Source: Hyphodiscus hymeniophilus (taxonomy: Eukaryota > Ascomycota > Leotiomycetes > Helotiales > Hyphodiscaceae). From it: a stretch of DNA of 64,000 nucleotides. The translations under genes were made by a program, and so were the position numbers. Location of the stretch: the NCBI GenBank assembly GCA_016508695.1, contig VNKQ01000009.1, positions 1,426,001-1,490,000 of the forward strand. Direction: 5' to 3'. The notes under the pieces are model-generated. The model was not told the DNA's origin and searched no databases. It saw nothing but the letters and a program-made list of their open reading frames with translations. Positions within the stretch are counted from its first letter, which is position 1, and each line of letters starts with the position of its first letter. Positions 34,888-47,018 of this stretch are shown here, in pieces.

Positions 34888-37193
34888 ATGTCTGAATTCG
34901 CGTCCACAGAGAAAAAGGAACCGCAATCGTCCCAGGAGCTGCCTCTATCAAACCCGCCATCCTCGTCTCCGCAAGCTCCACCGCCAGATTATGGACAGAG
35001 TGGAAGAAAAGAACGGCGCCAGCCGTCAATTACTCCCAAAAAGTTCAGCAGATTTTTCACCCCTCGATCACTACTACCGAAAGGCCCTGCAAGACAGATA
35101 TTAAATGACATCACATCACCGTCCAACAATCGTCGAGGGGTTCTGTCGAGTCCTATCCAATTCAATGGCAGAGTCGATAGGGATGACAACCCTTCAACGT
35201 TCCCCAGGGGTCTCAAGAGGAGGAAGCTTCTACATACACCAGAAGAGATTTCAGAGCATATACTTGCAGGATCGAAAGCACAGGAAGAATACGAGAGGTT
35301 GCAGGATGAAAATGTAGACGATGATCTGCAGAACCTTCAGTCGTCACCGTGCGAACGGGCTGCAAATCTGGACAGAGTAGAAGAGGAAGAAGAGGTAGAG
35401 GGCATGGAATTGGAATCGGAAATGGAAGAGAAATACTCAAGGCCTCTGCAGAGAATCATACCGATAGACCATCGTGGACATGGTGGGAGTTTATTGCAAT
35501 CTATGTCAGGGCTTCCAACCAGATCTCGACGGCAGCATCACGCCTATCCTGTCAATGGTAATGCTCTCCACAAACTTAGAAGAAACCCGATCTGACACGG
35601 TTGCAGACTGGCAAGATGAAACAGCTTCCTTTTACAGCAGACCAGAAGATGTACATATGTCCACCGGCCTGCTAGACCCTCACCGTGTAATTCCGTTCTG
35701 TGCGGTAGGATGTAATAGTAAGTGATCACCACAATCGTGTTCGGTAGATTGGTTAACAGCTTCCAGCCAATTCTCTTGTAGCTATAGCAGACGAAGAAGG
35801 TCGGGTTCGCTTGCTCGAGTCTGCGGAGAATGAGCGTGAATCTTTCTCACAAGTATACCTTGGTTTTCGAGTACATACTAACGCTATCATCGACATGGTG
35901 TTCTCGAAGGATGACACCCTTCTTGCCACAGCATCTGGAGACCAGAGTGCGAGGGTGGTAGATATGAAAACTCAAACTACAATCGCCGTTCTCGATAACC
36001 ATTCGGCTTCTTTGAAACAAGTTCGTTTTCAACCCGGAAGTGGTAGCGACAGTGTCCTCGCGACGTCTGCTAGGGACGGTACTGTTCAGATATGGGACTT
36101 ACGGTGCAAGGGAAACACTGGTCCGAAGCAAAGTTGGAACGCTGCTCTACGAGACCTTCCAGTCACACGATCAGGCACACCTCCTACTTACGGTCGTCCG
36201 ATATACAGCATCTTTGACGCTCATCGGCAGGTGGATCGGAACGCTCTCAATCCGTTACCCGCCCATGCTCCCGTAAGTGATATGCCCGGGCGTGGAGAAG
36301 TAGCTGGACGATTCGGTGATGTTTCCGTTACTGCCATCTCATTCTTGCCTGAAGGTAACGAGCATTTACTGCTCACGGCGTCCGAAGCTGACACATCCGT
36401 CATGCTCTGGGATATGCGTTGCCTACACTCCAAGGCCAAGCGCAAGACCCAGGTAGCCATCTCCAAGACTCGACAGCCCGACAGTCACAATCAGTGGCGC
36501 CATTTCGGTGTGAATTCCATCAATCTGAGTGGCGATGGAAGTAGACTCTATGCTCTCTCCAAGGACAATACGGTCTATGCATATTCAACATCCCATCTGA
36601 TCCTCGGTCACGCACCAGAACTGTCCCTCGACAACCCCGGCCGTCGTCTCCCGCCCCAGGAAACGAGAGAGGGACTAGGTCCTATGTACGGCTTCCGCCA
36701 CCCAAAACTCCACGCGACGTCCTTCTACGTCAAGTCCGCACTCCGGCCGGCGAGGAACGGAAGGTCGGAAATGCTCGCCGTGGGAAGCAGCGACGGCTGC
36801 GCGATCCTCTTCCCGACCGACGAACGCTACCTCCCCCAGCACCAGGACGACGACGAGCAGAATGCATACATGCCCTCGTCGGCGCCCCTCTCGTCGAGAC
36901 GACCCGCGCTACGAAGGACAGCGGGCTCCTTCGGGATCGGCTCGCGCGTGGAAGAGACGATGCCGATCTCCACCCACGGCACGCCCCTGATCAGAGGGCA
37001 CGACCGGGAGGTCGGCTCCCTCGCCTGGACAGCCGACGGGGAGCTCGTCACCGTGGGCGACGATTTCTTCGTCCGCTGCTGGCGCGAGAGCGGAGATGCC
37101 AGGGACTTGCGGACGGGTGGCGAGGGCGAGGGGAGGCGGTGGGGTTGTGGATGGGCGGATGTAAGCGAGGCGTACGATGAGGATGATGGTTGA
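34888..37193 (+). CDS. CDT2: Cdt2-like WD40 substrate receptor of the CRL4 ubiquitin ligase
   Basis: Homologue of Cdt2/DTL, which recruits PCNA-bound proteins (Cdt1, RNR inhibitors and others) to the Cul4-Ddb1 ligase during S phase and repair. Three exons (34888-35557, 35607-35717, 35767-37193; both introns 49 bp) give 735 residues. The second acceptor is set by conservation: TTCCAG yields NSLVAIADEEGRVRLLES, the first WD40 blade. WD40 repeats fill about 255-715; two carry DDB1-contacting WDxR ends (VQIWDLRCKG, VMLWDMRCLHS). The N-terminal 240 residues are disordered with an acidic tract (EEEEEVEGMELESEMEE) and a PIP-box-like PKKFSRFFTPR at 50-60. A 35-residue acidic insertion (QHQDDDEQ) interrupts a late blade. 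It faces the cullin-4 gene. Identification rests on remembered family motifs. Confidence 0.85.
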
Positions 37194-37806
37194 AGACTGT
37201 CGGTCCTTCACGCCGGAATGATATCTTTGCGTTTGGATGGGTACTGTAGATAGGATAGATACCCACCTAAACCAAACCAAACCAAATGATAAAAGTGGGT
37301 ACGGTACCGCTCTGAAGTGTCCAAGCTAAGTTCGATCCCGACAGTGCAAATCGTCGAGCTCGAGGGGTTTTTCGCGGATCTGCACGGGCAGAGACAGTCA
37401 GTCGAGTCTTGTAACGCAGACCAACTCCCTACCGTAGCGGAACGTTGCGTGCGACTGAGGACAGTCAGTGATGTCTGACGTCGAGGGTGTTCTAGAGCGA
37501 GTTCGGGTGTGGGGGATATAGGGATATGGGGATCATGGAGATCAACAACGGGAAGCGTCGCGCGTACATCGTCATGAAACAGGATTTATATACTTATAGA
37601 TAGATAAAAACAGAGGTCCAAAGACACGACGTAGAAGAGTGATGAAGAGAGATTCAAGAGGGAGGCTCATCCTGTCTCTTAATGTGTTTGCGGTTTTTTA
37701 TCATGTCATCTGTTCATTCAATTCATTCGTGAATACATCCATCAACACCATACCCATGCCAACACCACCCAAATGCCACCGAATCTACGAGGGAATGGCC
37801 TACATC
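37194..37806. other. Convergent spacer between CDT2 and CUL4
   Basis: Both genes end toward this 613-bp segment, so it should hold two polyadenylation regions. No gene is seen. Confidence 0.6.
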
Positions 37807-40547
37807 CTATGCCAGGTATACATACGAGCTGCCTTCGCGCTCGATGTATTCCTTCTCGATTAATTCTAGCGCCACGTCAGTGAGAGATCCCAAAGGGCGG
37901 GGCAAAGGCTGAATGGAGTGTTGGGATCGGAGGATATGGAAATGGGGACTCACTCTCAATGTTCGCCTTGATCTCGGACAACTCCACCGTCCCCCTCTTC
38001 CGCGTCTGCTCGATGACCTCGGCCACGAGACTGGCGTGCGTCATCGTCTTGCGGCTCTTCATGATCCGCACGATGGCCGCCTGCGTCTCGTACTGTCGAT
38101 CCTGCAGGACCCGCTCGTGCGTCTCCTTGTTCTCCTCCTTGGTCTCCTTCAGCTGGATCTGGTTGATCTTGATCCGGTACTTTGGATCCGTGAATCCCAG
38201 GTTGATTGTGAAGGTGTCGGTGGGGTTGACCTCTCGTCCTTTGGGGTGCTTGGTGAGGACGCGGAATTTGGCGCAGGCGAGAGATTGAAGGGTCCGTTGG
38301 AGCTCGGCGTCGATGAGACCTGTTGCTGCTTTGATGTCGGTGTAAGATAGATTACCGCCGTCGCCGATGTCGTTGAATAGGACGAGAAGAATGGCTTGGA
38401 AGCCTGAGACTACAAGTTCTTTTGCGCCTTTATTGAATGTGGCTCTGACAACGGCGTGAGCAAGGGCGTGCTTCCATGATAGCCTTCGCCCCGAGTGTTT
38501 GTGCTTGTAATGCATGTCGTATTTTTCAATATGTTTGCTGACTTCGGGAGGAAGCTTCACTTCCACGTCTGGATACGTCGGCCAAGCGGCCGAGGATAAG
38601 ACGCTGACCTGGAGGTCCAGGGTCGTTTTGCTCGTGTTGCTGAGGGATTGCTTGTATGCAATCATCTCGTCCCTGGCCAGTTCTTGATCCTTGAACATCT
38701 GCTCGAGATTATGCGTGAAGCTGAATCCACATTCGGCTTTCAACTTTGCAAGCATGTTTCGTTCGGCATCTTGACTCGCACTGCGAGCCATGAGAAGTCG
38801 GCGAGCAAGGTCTTTCTTATAGAAGGCTTCGAAGACATCCTTTCCCTCGATGAAACGGAATAATTCGAGGCCTTGCTCCAGTTGGCGATCTAGTTCAGCA
38901 TCTTCATCACCAGTGCTGGCTTGCCCTTGCTTCTCGGCTGCATCTCTATCCTTCGCATCAAACGCCAGGGAGCGCGGAACGGCCTTCAAGCCACCACGGA
39001 GAAGCATGTCGATGTACTTTGCAATCATCTCTCCCACCTTTGAGTTGCCGTTGCCCCACGCTTGGGTAGTCTTGCGGTCATTGATGAAATTGCTAAATGC
39101 TTCTCGAAGAGTATAGGTAAAGGCCTCATCTTTGTCGAACGAATCCCGGATAATAAGATCTAACGCTCGTTTCAACTCTAACAGTCGGACAACCATCTCA
39201 TCACCCTTGCTTGTGTCGCCCACAATTGAAGCTCCCACAATCTTGATATGAGATTCCCACGGTGTTTTGAGTTTCTCTTGGATTTTTGAAAGGGTCAGCA
39301 GACCATAGAGCGCCCTCAGTGATCCCGTTGCGTTTGTGTCGATGAGTTTCGAGATGCCCTTTTCGCTGAGGAGGATTCCGGTACATTCCTTGACCAACAC
39401 TTCGTGTGCCATATCCAACAGCATTCGTTTTGTAGTGCTGTCAAAATTGTATGTATCGCAGCGCAGAGCCTCTCGTCCCAGAAGCTGGTCACATGCCATT
39501 ATATGATCCTTGATCTCGGAATTGCTTCGATCGTCTACGAACTTCTTGAAGTACTCCCCGGAAAGTTTAAGAAATAGCGGCTCGAAGGATTTTCCGTATA
39601 TGCCAAAGATATGCATCATCGCGACCGAGTCTCTCAGCAAGGTAGCATCGAACAAGGTCTCTTGGTTGTTTCGGTCATATTCGACAAGGTCGGCCATGCC
39701 TAACACCACCCGACCTCCCAGGGATCGCCCATCAGCTCCTTTCCCCTTGCTGAAGATCGCGTTGCGAAATTGGCTGATACTAAGGTCCTCCAGTTTTATC
39801 GCATCTTTCGTGACCAGGAGGTATGATCGATCGAGGTAGCTGAAGATGGAGCGTATGAGGGTCTAGACGTATGTTAGCGCGTGCTTCAACAGAGAAAGAT
39901 GCTCGAGTAGCTCTCACAGACTGCGCCGTCCACACTTTCCAGTACCGCAGCACAGCCCTCAAAGCATGCACGTTTGTACCAGCTCCCTCCCTCTCCACGT
40001 TTGGCAAGACTTCCTTCTCCAAGTGCGCTTTACATCTCTCCCTCAAGTGCCCAAAAATCTGCTCCTCTCTATGATTCCGACACAACTCCTCAACCTGCCT
40101 ACTCAACCTATCCAGCATGGGCGGAACCTCCCCTTCAAACACCGCCGACAGCGCATTGTCAATCTTCTTCCACACCGTATCATAGTACCCGTCCATGTCC
40201 TTCCTGTCCTCCTTCCGCTGGTTCTTGATGACGAGCTTCTTCGCCCCAGCATGGGGCTGGAAGTTCGAGGGTCCTCGCGTGAGGTCCACGAACCCGGGCC
40301 GGGTCACGAGCCCCATTGTCTTGCTCATGTTTCCTGGCCGTGGGATGTTTGCGGAGGAGTGGGAGGTCTTCAGTCGTTTCGGAGGCGTGCTCTCGTGTGC
40401 CGTGGGACCGTTCGTCAAGGAGGATGGGGTTTGTCGGGATGCTTTGGAAGCGGGAGATTTGTGCTGCTGCTCGGAGAGCTTTCTTTTGGAGGCAGTCTTG
40501 GATGAGGTAGAAATACTGGTGTTAGACGGGTCCGGTGGAGGGTTCAT
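37807..40547 (-). CDS. CUL4: Cullin-4, scaffold of CRL4 ubiquitin ligases
   Basis: Scaffold that binds Ddb1 through its N-terminus and the RING protein Rbx1 through its C-terminus. Three exons (40547-39918, 39862-37954, 37865-37807) give 865 residues. The 19-residue last exon is required: splicing GTGAGT to GCTAG restores the universal cullin ending KLIEKEYIERE...YVYLA. The first 110 residues are a basic, nuclear-localisation-like extension (ASKRKLSEQQHK, PPKRLKTSH), as in Cul4 orthologues. Cullin repeats follow, then the cullin-homology region (WKHALAHAVVRATFNKGAKE) and the winged-helix end. KINQIQLKETKEE and RVLQDRQYETQAAIVRIMK are typical of Cul4 rather than Cul1 or Cul3. The neddylation lysine is K812 in IVRIMKSRK. 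The first ATG of the frame is 40547; upstream codons of the frame begin with TTG only. Confidence 0.92.
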
Positions 40548-40840
40548 CGACCTGAGTGCGTCCTCGAGTGGACATGAATGCGTTGGGTTGTGTTTGAGGT
40601 TTCGTCGTTGGGGATCGAGGAACCAAGATGGTCTTGAAACACTCAAAAGTAGATTCAATCGTGATGCCGACCTTTACCACACGTCAACATCCGCCAATTG
40701 CGGTGGAAATGCCAGGCGAGGGGAACGGTGAAGTCGTTAATATTGAGTGACGCGAACACCACTTACGGTCATCAGAGCGGCGATTACTGAAAGTCCGATA
40801 TCACATGACTTGAACCTTTCAACGACTATTCTGAATTTTC
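40548..40840. promoter_or_regulatory. Upstream region of CUL4
   Basis: Presumed promoter and leader of the minus-strand cullin gene, of normal base composition. It changes sharply into AT-rich sequence at about 40845. Confidence 0.4.
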
Positions 40841-40844
40841 TTAT

Positions 40845-41700
40845 CTTCCTAGTCTTATAAAATATATTATTATTCTTGTAAAAATCCAAGATATGTTATA
40901 ATATATAATACTATCTAAAAACTTATATTCAATTATTTAAAGAAAGAAGGGCTGGGAAACTCAAAAACCATTTATTTTAGAGTCGAGCTATTTCGACTTC
41001 CTTCCCCGCTATTTCAACTTTTCGAGGCGTCCACCTAGAAGACGCACGTGCCTGTAAATACTTTGCCTAGAGAATACTTTCTCTCTTAAAAGTTCAAAAC
41101 ACAGCGGGTTAGGGTCCGTTCCGGGGGTTGGTGGGCTCTCACCGCCCCCAGCCTCCCGCATAGGGATATATCTATCGTGTTTTTCTTTCTTACTTATATT
41201 TGTACGTATTTAAAAAAAAAATTTAAAAGCTAGTTGTTGTGGTTTTGATGTTCCCGTACGGGCGCAGACTTGATATGTCTACGCTGGCAGGTAGAATTAG
41301 CAAGGTCGAAATACAGGTTCATAGGGATAAGTCATGTCTACAGTAGTTATTCCATTAAGATCGACGTACAGGGTCACTCATTAAGTGGATTTTCATGCCA
41401 TTTTAGCTACGCCAGCGAGCTAGAGGACCTCAAAACATCTTTTACTCCGTAAGCTAGCCCCTGTAGAACTGGCTTTGGTAAACAGCAAGAGATTAGTAGG
41501 GTTACCTTGTACTATGAACTGGACATGACTTATCCCTCAAAACCTGTAGCCGGGAGGCAAGTTGAAATAGCCAGACCCTTATTTAAGTGATATTGTACTT
41601 TTTGCTGTATTGCACTTCTGATAACAAGAAAACAGAAAGATAATGAAATAGGTTAATTGAGCAAAAGAAGCCACGGAATTTAGATCACGAAAGAATATGT
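40845..41700. mobile_element. AT-rich degenerate element relic with inverted repeats
   Basis: The stretch begins with strongly AT-rich, TA-dinucleotide-rich sequence (TTATAATATATAATACTATC) and holds short similar motifs (GAGCTATTTCGACTTCC, CGCTATTTCAACTTTTCG and, inverted, AAGTTGAAATAGCC at about 41560). It also contains a G/C-rich island (CCGTTCCGGGGGTTGGTGGG near 41120) and the inverted-repeat pair listed separately. No transposase frame survives. It looks like a transposon remnant mutated by repeat-induced or similar C-to-T change, but the class is unknown and the borders are approximate. Confidence 0.4.
41312..41548. repeat. Imperfect 27-bp terminal inverted repeat pair, about 237 bp apart
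   Basis: Left arm 41312-41338 (TACAGGTTCATAGGGATAAG and on to CATGTC) matches the reverse complement of 41522-41548 at 24 of 27 positions, including the 15-bp block GGGATAAGTCATGTC with no mismatch. The interior of about 180 bp has no open frame. The size and structure suggest a MITE-like insertion or the ends of a deleted element. Confidence 0.55.
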
Positions 41701-41872
41701 TGGGTTATGAACTTTTTTTCATTTCGCTCATTAAAATTATCATCGTATTTATGCCTATGTGCGGCAGTTCGTCTGTATGCCATTCCGGCAAAAGGTATAA
41801 AGCAAGCAAATTATGACCCCAAAACTCCGTCATGCTCATCAACCCATATGTTCAGCAGAGCCTGCAAATGTC

Positions 41873-42843
41873 TTACATGATAGACAAGTCAAAGGTAGGT
41901 GAATCGGGAGTAGCCTCGATGATGGCAGGTCTGGGAAATGTTAGTCAGACTCTTGGGATTGGGATGAGATAACTTACCCAGCAAGGATGGAAGCATCGGT
42001 CAAGTTTCCAGAATTGTCTGAAGTCAAGAAGACGTAGCTCTGTCCAGAGACACCAACTGGGACAACAGCCGAAACCGAATCGCCCGATACCGTGACTGGA
42101 ACGGGGAGGATATCGAGACCGCTGACGAAAGTAGCATAGGCAGTACCAGAAGGCATCATCTTGGGCGTTAACATGATAGTGACATTCTCAGCAGTAGGCT
42201 CGCCAGTTACGAGAGTGAGGGATGGATAGGCCATAACCGGGAGAGCCATGTTGGTGGATGGGCAAGACACGATGAAACCCGATGCGATGGTGTAGACTGC
42301 GTTCAGGCCCATTGGGGTTCCGACGAGGTTGGCCATTGGAATCTCCCCAACGGCTCCTCGAGTAGCGGATTGATGAAGAGCCTCCGTGACGAGGATAGCT
42401 CCGGCAGCTGTGAGATATGCCTTGCTGGTGATATCAGCTGCAGCTCCGAGGTATGCTGAAACTCCGACGCCTTCGATGACGGATGCGAGAGCAACGAATT
42501 CCTTGGGCGTGGTCATGGGGAAGCTGTAGGTGCAAGCCTCGACGGGCATGGCGCCAGCTGCGGTCAAGCCAGCCTCAAGATAGAGAACGTGTCCTTCCTC
42601 GTCATGTGCGATGTACTTGAGTTCATCGTAGAACATGGGGGTAAAGTTTGCAGCGACGAATTCCTCCTGGCTCCACATGGAAAGAGCTTTCTTGTAGAAA
42701 GCATTCTCGAGATGCTCGAGAGTCAATGCGTACTGGAGAATGACGGGATCAATGTCGGCTGCTTGTCTCTTGGTCATGGCTGGCAAGGCCAAGGCTGAGA
42801 CGCTGCTGGCCAAGGCCAGAGCGGCGGTGATAGAGAAACGCAT
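41873..42843 (-). CDS. Rds1-like secreted ferritin-fold protein
   Basis: Two exons (42843-41978 and 41930-41873) encode 307 residues. Residues 1-18 are a signal peptide (MRFSITAALALASSVSALA) followed by a KR site that may be cleaved by a Kex2-like protease. The domain that follows is ferritin-like (Pfam Ferritin_2 type): DIDPVILQYALTLEHLENAFY, then YIAHDEEGHVLYLE, with Glu/His residues placed as in ferritin-fold helices. It resembles S. pombe Rds1, a stress- and starvation-induced protein, whose metal binding is uncertain. The last exon (GPAIIEATPDSPTFDLSIM) is supported by a GTAAGT donor, CTAAC branch site and CCCAG acceptor; without it the protein would end at the intron's TAA. An upstream in-frame ATG-free extension makes 42843 the likely start. 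Confidence 0.85.
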
Positions 42844-43148
42844 GACGGGGTGGTCTGTTGGATGGGCTTTGGGGGTGGAAGATGAGAGAGGTTTGAATGA
42901 CAAGAGTGGTGATTGTCTTGTGGGTGGTGATGGAGGGAAGGTGTTTCTTAGGAACGAAGAACCTTTACCTTAAGTACTGACGGAACACAGGTAAAGGAAG
43001 GCGTTCATGATGCATTGTGGATACCCCGCCGAGGGTGGAGGGGTATAGCTTGGGAGCAGCTTCGCCCACTTGGGAAGGGGCGCAGAGGACATGCATTGGG
43101 CAGGGAGGGTGACCGTTTACTCGGAAGTCGGGAATCCGTGGGCTCAAT

Positions 43149-43184
43149 GATAATCGATAATCGATAATCGATAATGATGATGAT
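43149..43184. repeat. Short tandem repeat, CGATAAT unit then GATGAT
   Basis: About three to four copies of a 7-bp unit (TAATCGA/CGATAAT) pass into ATGATGATG. Confidence 0.8.
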
Positions 43185-43527
43185 TGAAGCCACTTGAGAG
43201 CAGGAGATATTTGCCACGATACGAATTGGGACCAATCTGGGTGCAGCGACAGCCACTTGGGGCGGGAACGATCAGACTGTTTCCGATATACCTTGATAAG
43301 TGCCCAGGTGGGCAAGGACGATGGGTGAAGATGATGTCCGTCGGTTGTGCTCTGTTCCGCGTCTAGCGCAAGGTGAGGGAAGATCCCGTGCAAGCCACTC
43401 TGCTGTCCAGGTCGCATCCAGCCTGGGCTCAAGCCCATTGTGCTCGATTGAGCCATGACTGGGGGCCACTAGACCGAAAGTGGCGTGGACCCGTGGATGC
43501 GGTGAATCCGGGGTTCTGAGGACAAGG

Positions 43528-43569
43528 TGGATGAGGATGAGGATGAGGATGAGGATGAGGATGATGATG
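43528..43569. repeat. Hexanucleotide microsatellite (GGATGA)n
   Basis: Six or so copies of GGATGA/GATGAG end in ATGATGATG. Confidence 0.85.
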
Positions 43570-44854
43570 CATTGATCGACATGATGGCTGATAGAGTTTA
43601 CAACATCAGAAGGACCCGCGAGAGAGGACAGACAGGATGCCAAGAGTTCCGCCGCGGGATGGGCTTTGTATGATTTGGAGATGTCGCATTAAAGCACGCG
43701 CATGTAGCTCTCAAGGTGGATTGTTGACTGTTGACATATTCGCACTGAACAGGCAGCGTCATCAAAACATCAAAATGATGTACACAGCTTTCGTTAGCTG
43801 ATCCGCCCATCCCGAGTTGTCAAGAAGAGGACTGCCCACTTTGGTGAGGGGTGAAGTGAGAGGGCAATATGCCAATGACTAGGTAGGTACCTCGAATAAG
43901 GCTCTTTCAACGCCCATCAACGGATCTCCTCCCTCCCGAAGAAACGGAAAATCCCTCTCCCTGTCTGTCCCCTGGAACCCAATCAGCCACCCTCGCTAAA
44001 CACCCCCAGCTCGGATGAAAAGTTAAGCTTATGTGCGGGAGCCAATAGGAAGCTGTTTCGTACCCGCCACCTTGTCATCGTTTGTTGGTAACTTGCAAGG
44101 TAGGATACCTATCGAGAGACCTCGGCCTGGACACTGAACAGTGAACTAACTGCCCATGTATTCGTGAGAGGGAACGGTGGGTAGTGGACTTGACTGGCTG
44201 TTGAGCTAGCGAGATGCCAAGGACTTGGAAAGAATCGAGACCATGTCGGTACTGCGGATTTGACTTGGCCAGGAAGGCATTCATCACTGCATCAGGATGT
44301 TGTTTGGTAGAATCGAATCGCACAGTGATCTATCTGTCATGGTCTATCTACGGTGTAGAGGGATGTCGCAATAGAGGGTTTCATCACTCCTAAGCTGAGA
44401 TGAGAGGCGTCATTTGGTCGGATTCTAAAACAGTTAGTTCTCCAATCCTCGGTGTTCTTGTGACTCAACGCTTGAGTAAAGTGATACTCTACGTTTAACA
44501 CAACTCAACTCAACCAGATAAGTTTCTGGTTTCATACCACCTCCTACTTCCTCACCTTATATCACACTCTACAATTGAACAGATGCCAGGAAGACTTTCG
44601 TTTCCTTCCCTATTCCATTCTCGCTCGTTTCTTTCTTGGATCTGTTTGCCGCGGAGCTATGATTGCGGATCTTGTAGCTTCTCTTGGTTTGCGATGAGAC
44701 AATCACCACCGAATACACAGTATGCTTTCACATGGGGACTCTGGGAATCACCTGCACATAGCTTCACAGTTCGGAAGAAGTAGTCGCCACTAGCTCTCCA
44801 TCATTCGATTCGATCACTTTGGCATACTCGTGGATACTAGGCCGATTCGGGGCG

Positions 44855-47018
44855 TTAGATGATGTCTATGAAGCGTTGTGTCTTGCCATGTTCGACGTTG
44901 CGGATTTCAGCATAGTCTTCGTCTTGTGCATGACAATTAGCGTCCAGGAAGAGATTTCCTATCTGCTCCAAGTCGAAGGATGCAGACCCGGGGAGTTCTT
45001 GGAATAAGAACCATCCCACTCTCTGATATTGACCTCTTGCTAGGCCTGTGGCTCTAATTACCAAGCCTTCGGCAATATAGAACTCACCGGGGTGGAGGGT
45101 AGTCGGAAGGATGTGGAAGGGAGAATTGTCTAGAATAGGATTGGATGGATCCGAAGTACAGTCGAGTATCGTGCCGAACGTTTCATATTGCGACCACGGG
45201 GGAAATATTTCTCCGAGCGTATCTCCGTCGTGTACGTCGCTAGAAACATATTTATATGTTGTCCGCAAAAGGTGCTCACATCTAAGGCGTAGCGTTGCCC
45301 TTAGTACTTGGCTGAATGAGTTGTTGAGAGTTGCGTTCTGAGCCTGCAGTCCCTGCACTTTGACGCACAAGTGGCCAGTGTATAGAGGTGGTTTCCCTGG
45401 ATAGGAAAAATTTATCCCGCCATTAAGTGAAGCCCAAGACCAGCTAGGCGCTCTGTAAATTCCTACAGCTCCGTCTTTATTCCACGGCCTCCAGCAAAGT
45501 TGGTATTCCATATTTTGTCGCCACATTCCCGCAATGTACTCCTCGCCCGTCCCATTACTGATAAGCTGAGCAATTCCTGATATGGCTACGAGTTTGTCCG
45601 TTTCAACAGTGAGATCGCAGCATGAGTACCAAGCCACGATCTTTTCCCACATTGCTATAGAAATAGGCTTCGTTACTGGATCTTTGGCGGTGAATGGAGG
45701 CAGGATGCCTTCTGGAAAGGTTTCGCACGCGTGTGTCTCGTTACATTTCCAGAAGACCTCTGTCCGTGTGAAAAACAATTTCCGCTGCGGAAGTAGCTGT
45801 TCCTGGACTACCCAGCCTCGACGAGCCAGTGGCATATCTGTCATTCCTCCTGCGAAGCGATATGGGACGCAGTCGAACAAAACTTCAGAACCAGAGAACT
45901 CCACTGTGATATGGCTGCGCCACGAGCTCGGTCGATCATAAAAGCATCCTTGGCTGCCGTCGAATGCGCCAGAAGCCATGATATTGATTCCAGAACCGCC
46001 GTAGATGCTGCACATCAAACTTGCCTGGTTGGTCAAATCATCTTTATCGTCTTGAATGATGCACAATGAATCAACCCAGAGATATTGAAATTCGAGATAA
46101 CGTGCAATATCAACGGCATGTCGAAATGTTTTTGAGAGAGCCTGGGCTGGGATCTGCTTGAAGAAGGCATCCATATTAGCTTTGCACAACGTCAAGTACT
46201 CAAGCTGTCCCCAGCAGTGACTCAAAGTTGCGTAGCTTTGTCCTCTAGATTCACTGCCGAGACATAATCGTATTTGGCCGTGGTGTATGTCAAGCAGCCG
46301 CAACGGGACTACAACTATTGTTGTTGATTTACAAGACTGATGAGATGTCGAACATTTTTCCAGCCACTTCTTTGCAAGCGGTAACGCATCTTCGGTACTC
46401 TTTGAGAGAATTTGCGTGTCATAGAGGCTACGTCCTGTGCAGGCGATTAGTTCCACGAAGCGCTTGTTCAACTATAAATAGTGCCAACTGACCCATGGTG
46501 GAAGGAGTGCATAGATGAACCTCATACAACGCATTTTCAATGGAGATCTGTTTTCCAGAAACCGAGGGGGTGAAATCTGTGATTTCAGTACTGAGCGGGA
46601 ATGTGAGCGACAGCTTCCAGACGTGGCTATCAACTGTTCTCGAGAGGACATTGCCGATCACATCGACTTCAACATAGCTGACCATGTATTTCGATTCCTC
46701 TTCCATGAGATCCATGTAAAGAAGAGTGTTGCTTTTCTTACCCCTCAAGAATTGGGTACAAAGCACACATCCATTCTCTGATGATGCCCGGACTCTCAGT
46801 ACGTCTGTATGATGTGGGAACATCATAGGCAGGAATTCTGTCATACTGGATAGCTCAAGGTCCAATTGTTGGAATAAATGCTGACACATCGGGCATAACT
46901 CTGAATTCCTTGGCCCTAGAGCTTTGGCTGGATGGTCATCATTCATGACAGCCTGGCGTATGTCCTGTACGCGACGGAATTGTGGCGGCTCGTTTGAGAT
47001 CTTCAATTGCGTTGTCAT
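44855..47018 (-). CDS. HET-domain (heterokaryon incompatibility) protein
   Basis: Fungal allorecognition-type or NLR-associated HET-domain protein, of unknown partner. Two exons (47018-46493 and 46434-44855, 58-bp intron with donor GTCAGT) give 701 residues. The N-terminus has paired cysteine motifs (CPMCQHLF, CVLCTQFL), common before HET domains. The HET domain starts at 243-251 (YATLSHCWG) and continues with LWVDSLCIIQDDKDDLTNQASLM, INIMASGAFDGSQGCFYDR and RRGWVVQEQLLPQRKLFFT, the three conserved blocks in order. The C-terminal half has the usual IYRAPSWSWASL motif and no WD40, ankyrin or NACHT module. No stop or frameshift is present, so it looks intact. Such genes are numerous in Pezizomycotina and most do not act in vegetative incompatibility. 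Confidence 0.92.

Larger units (their letters stand above)
42844..44854. other. 2-kb intergenic region with two short tandem repeats
   Basis: It contains the Rds1-like promoter and the 3' region of the HET gene. Apart from the microsatellites at 43149-43184 and 43528-43569, nothing is recognised; open frames are short. Confidence 0.5.

Noticed and set aside
39966..40505. 179-codon plus-strand frame
   Set aside because: Antisense shadow of the CUL4 first exon.
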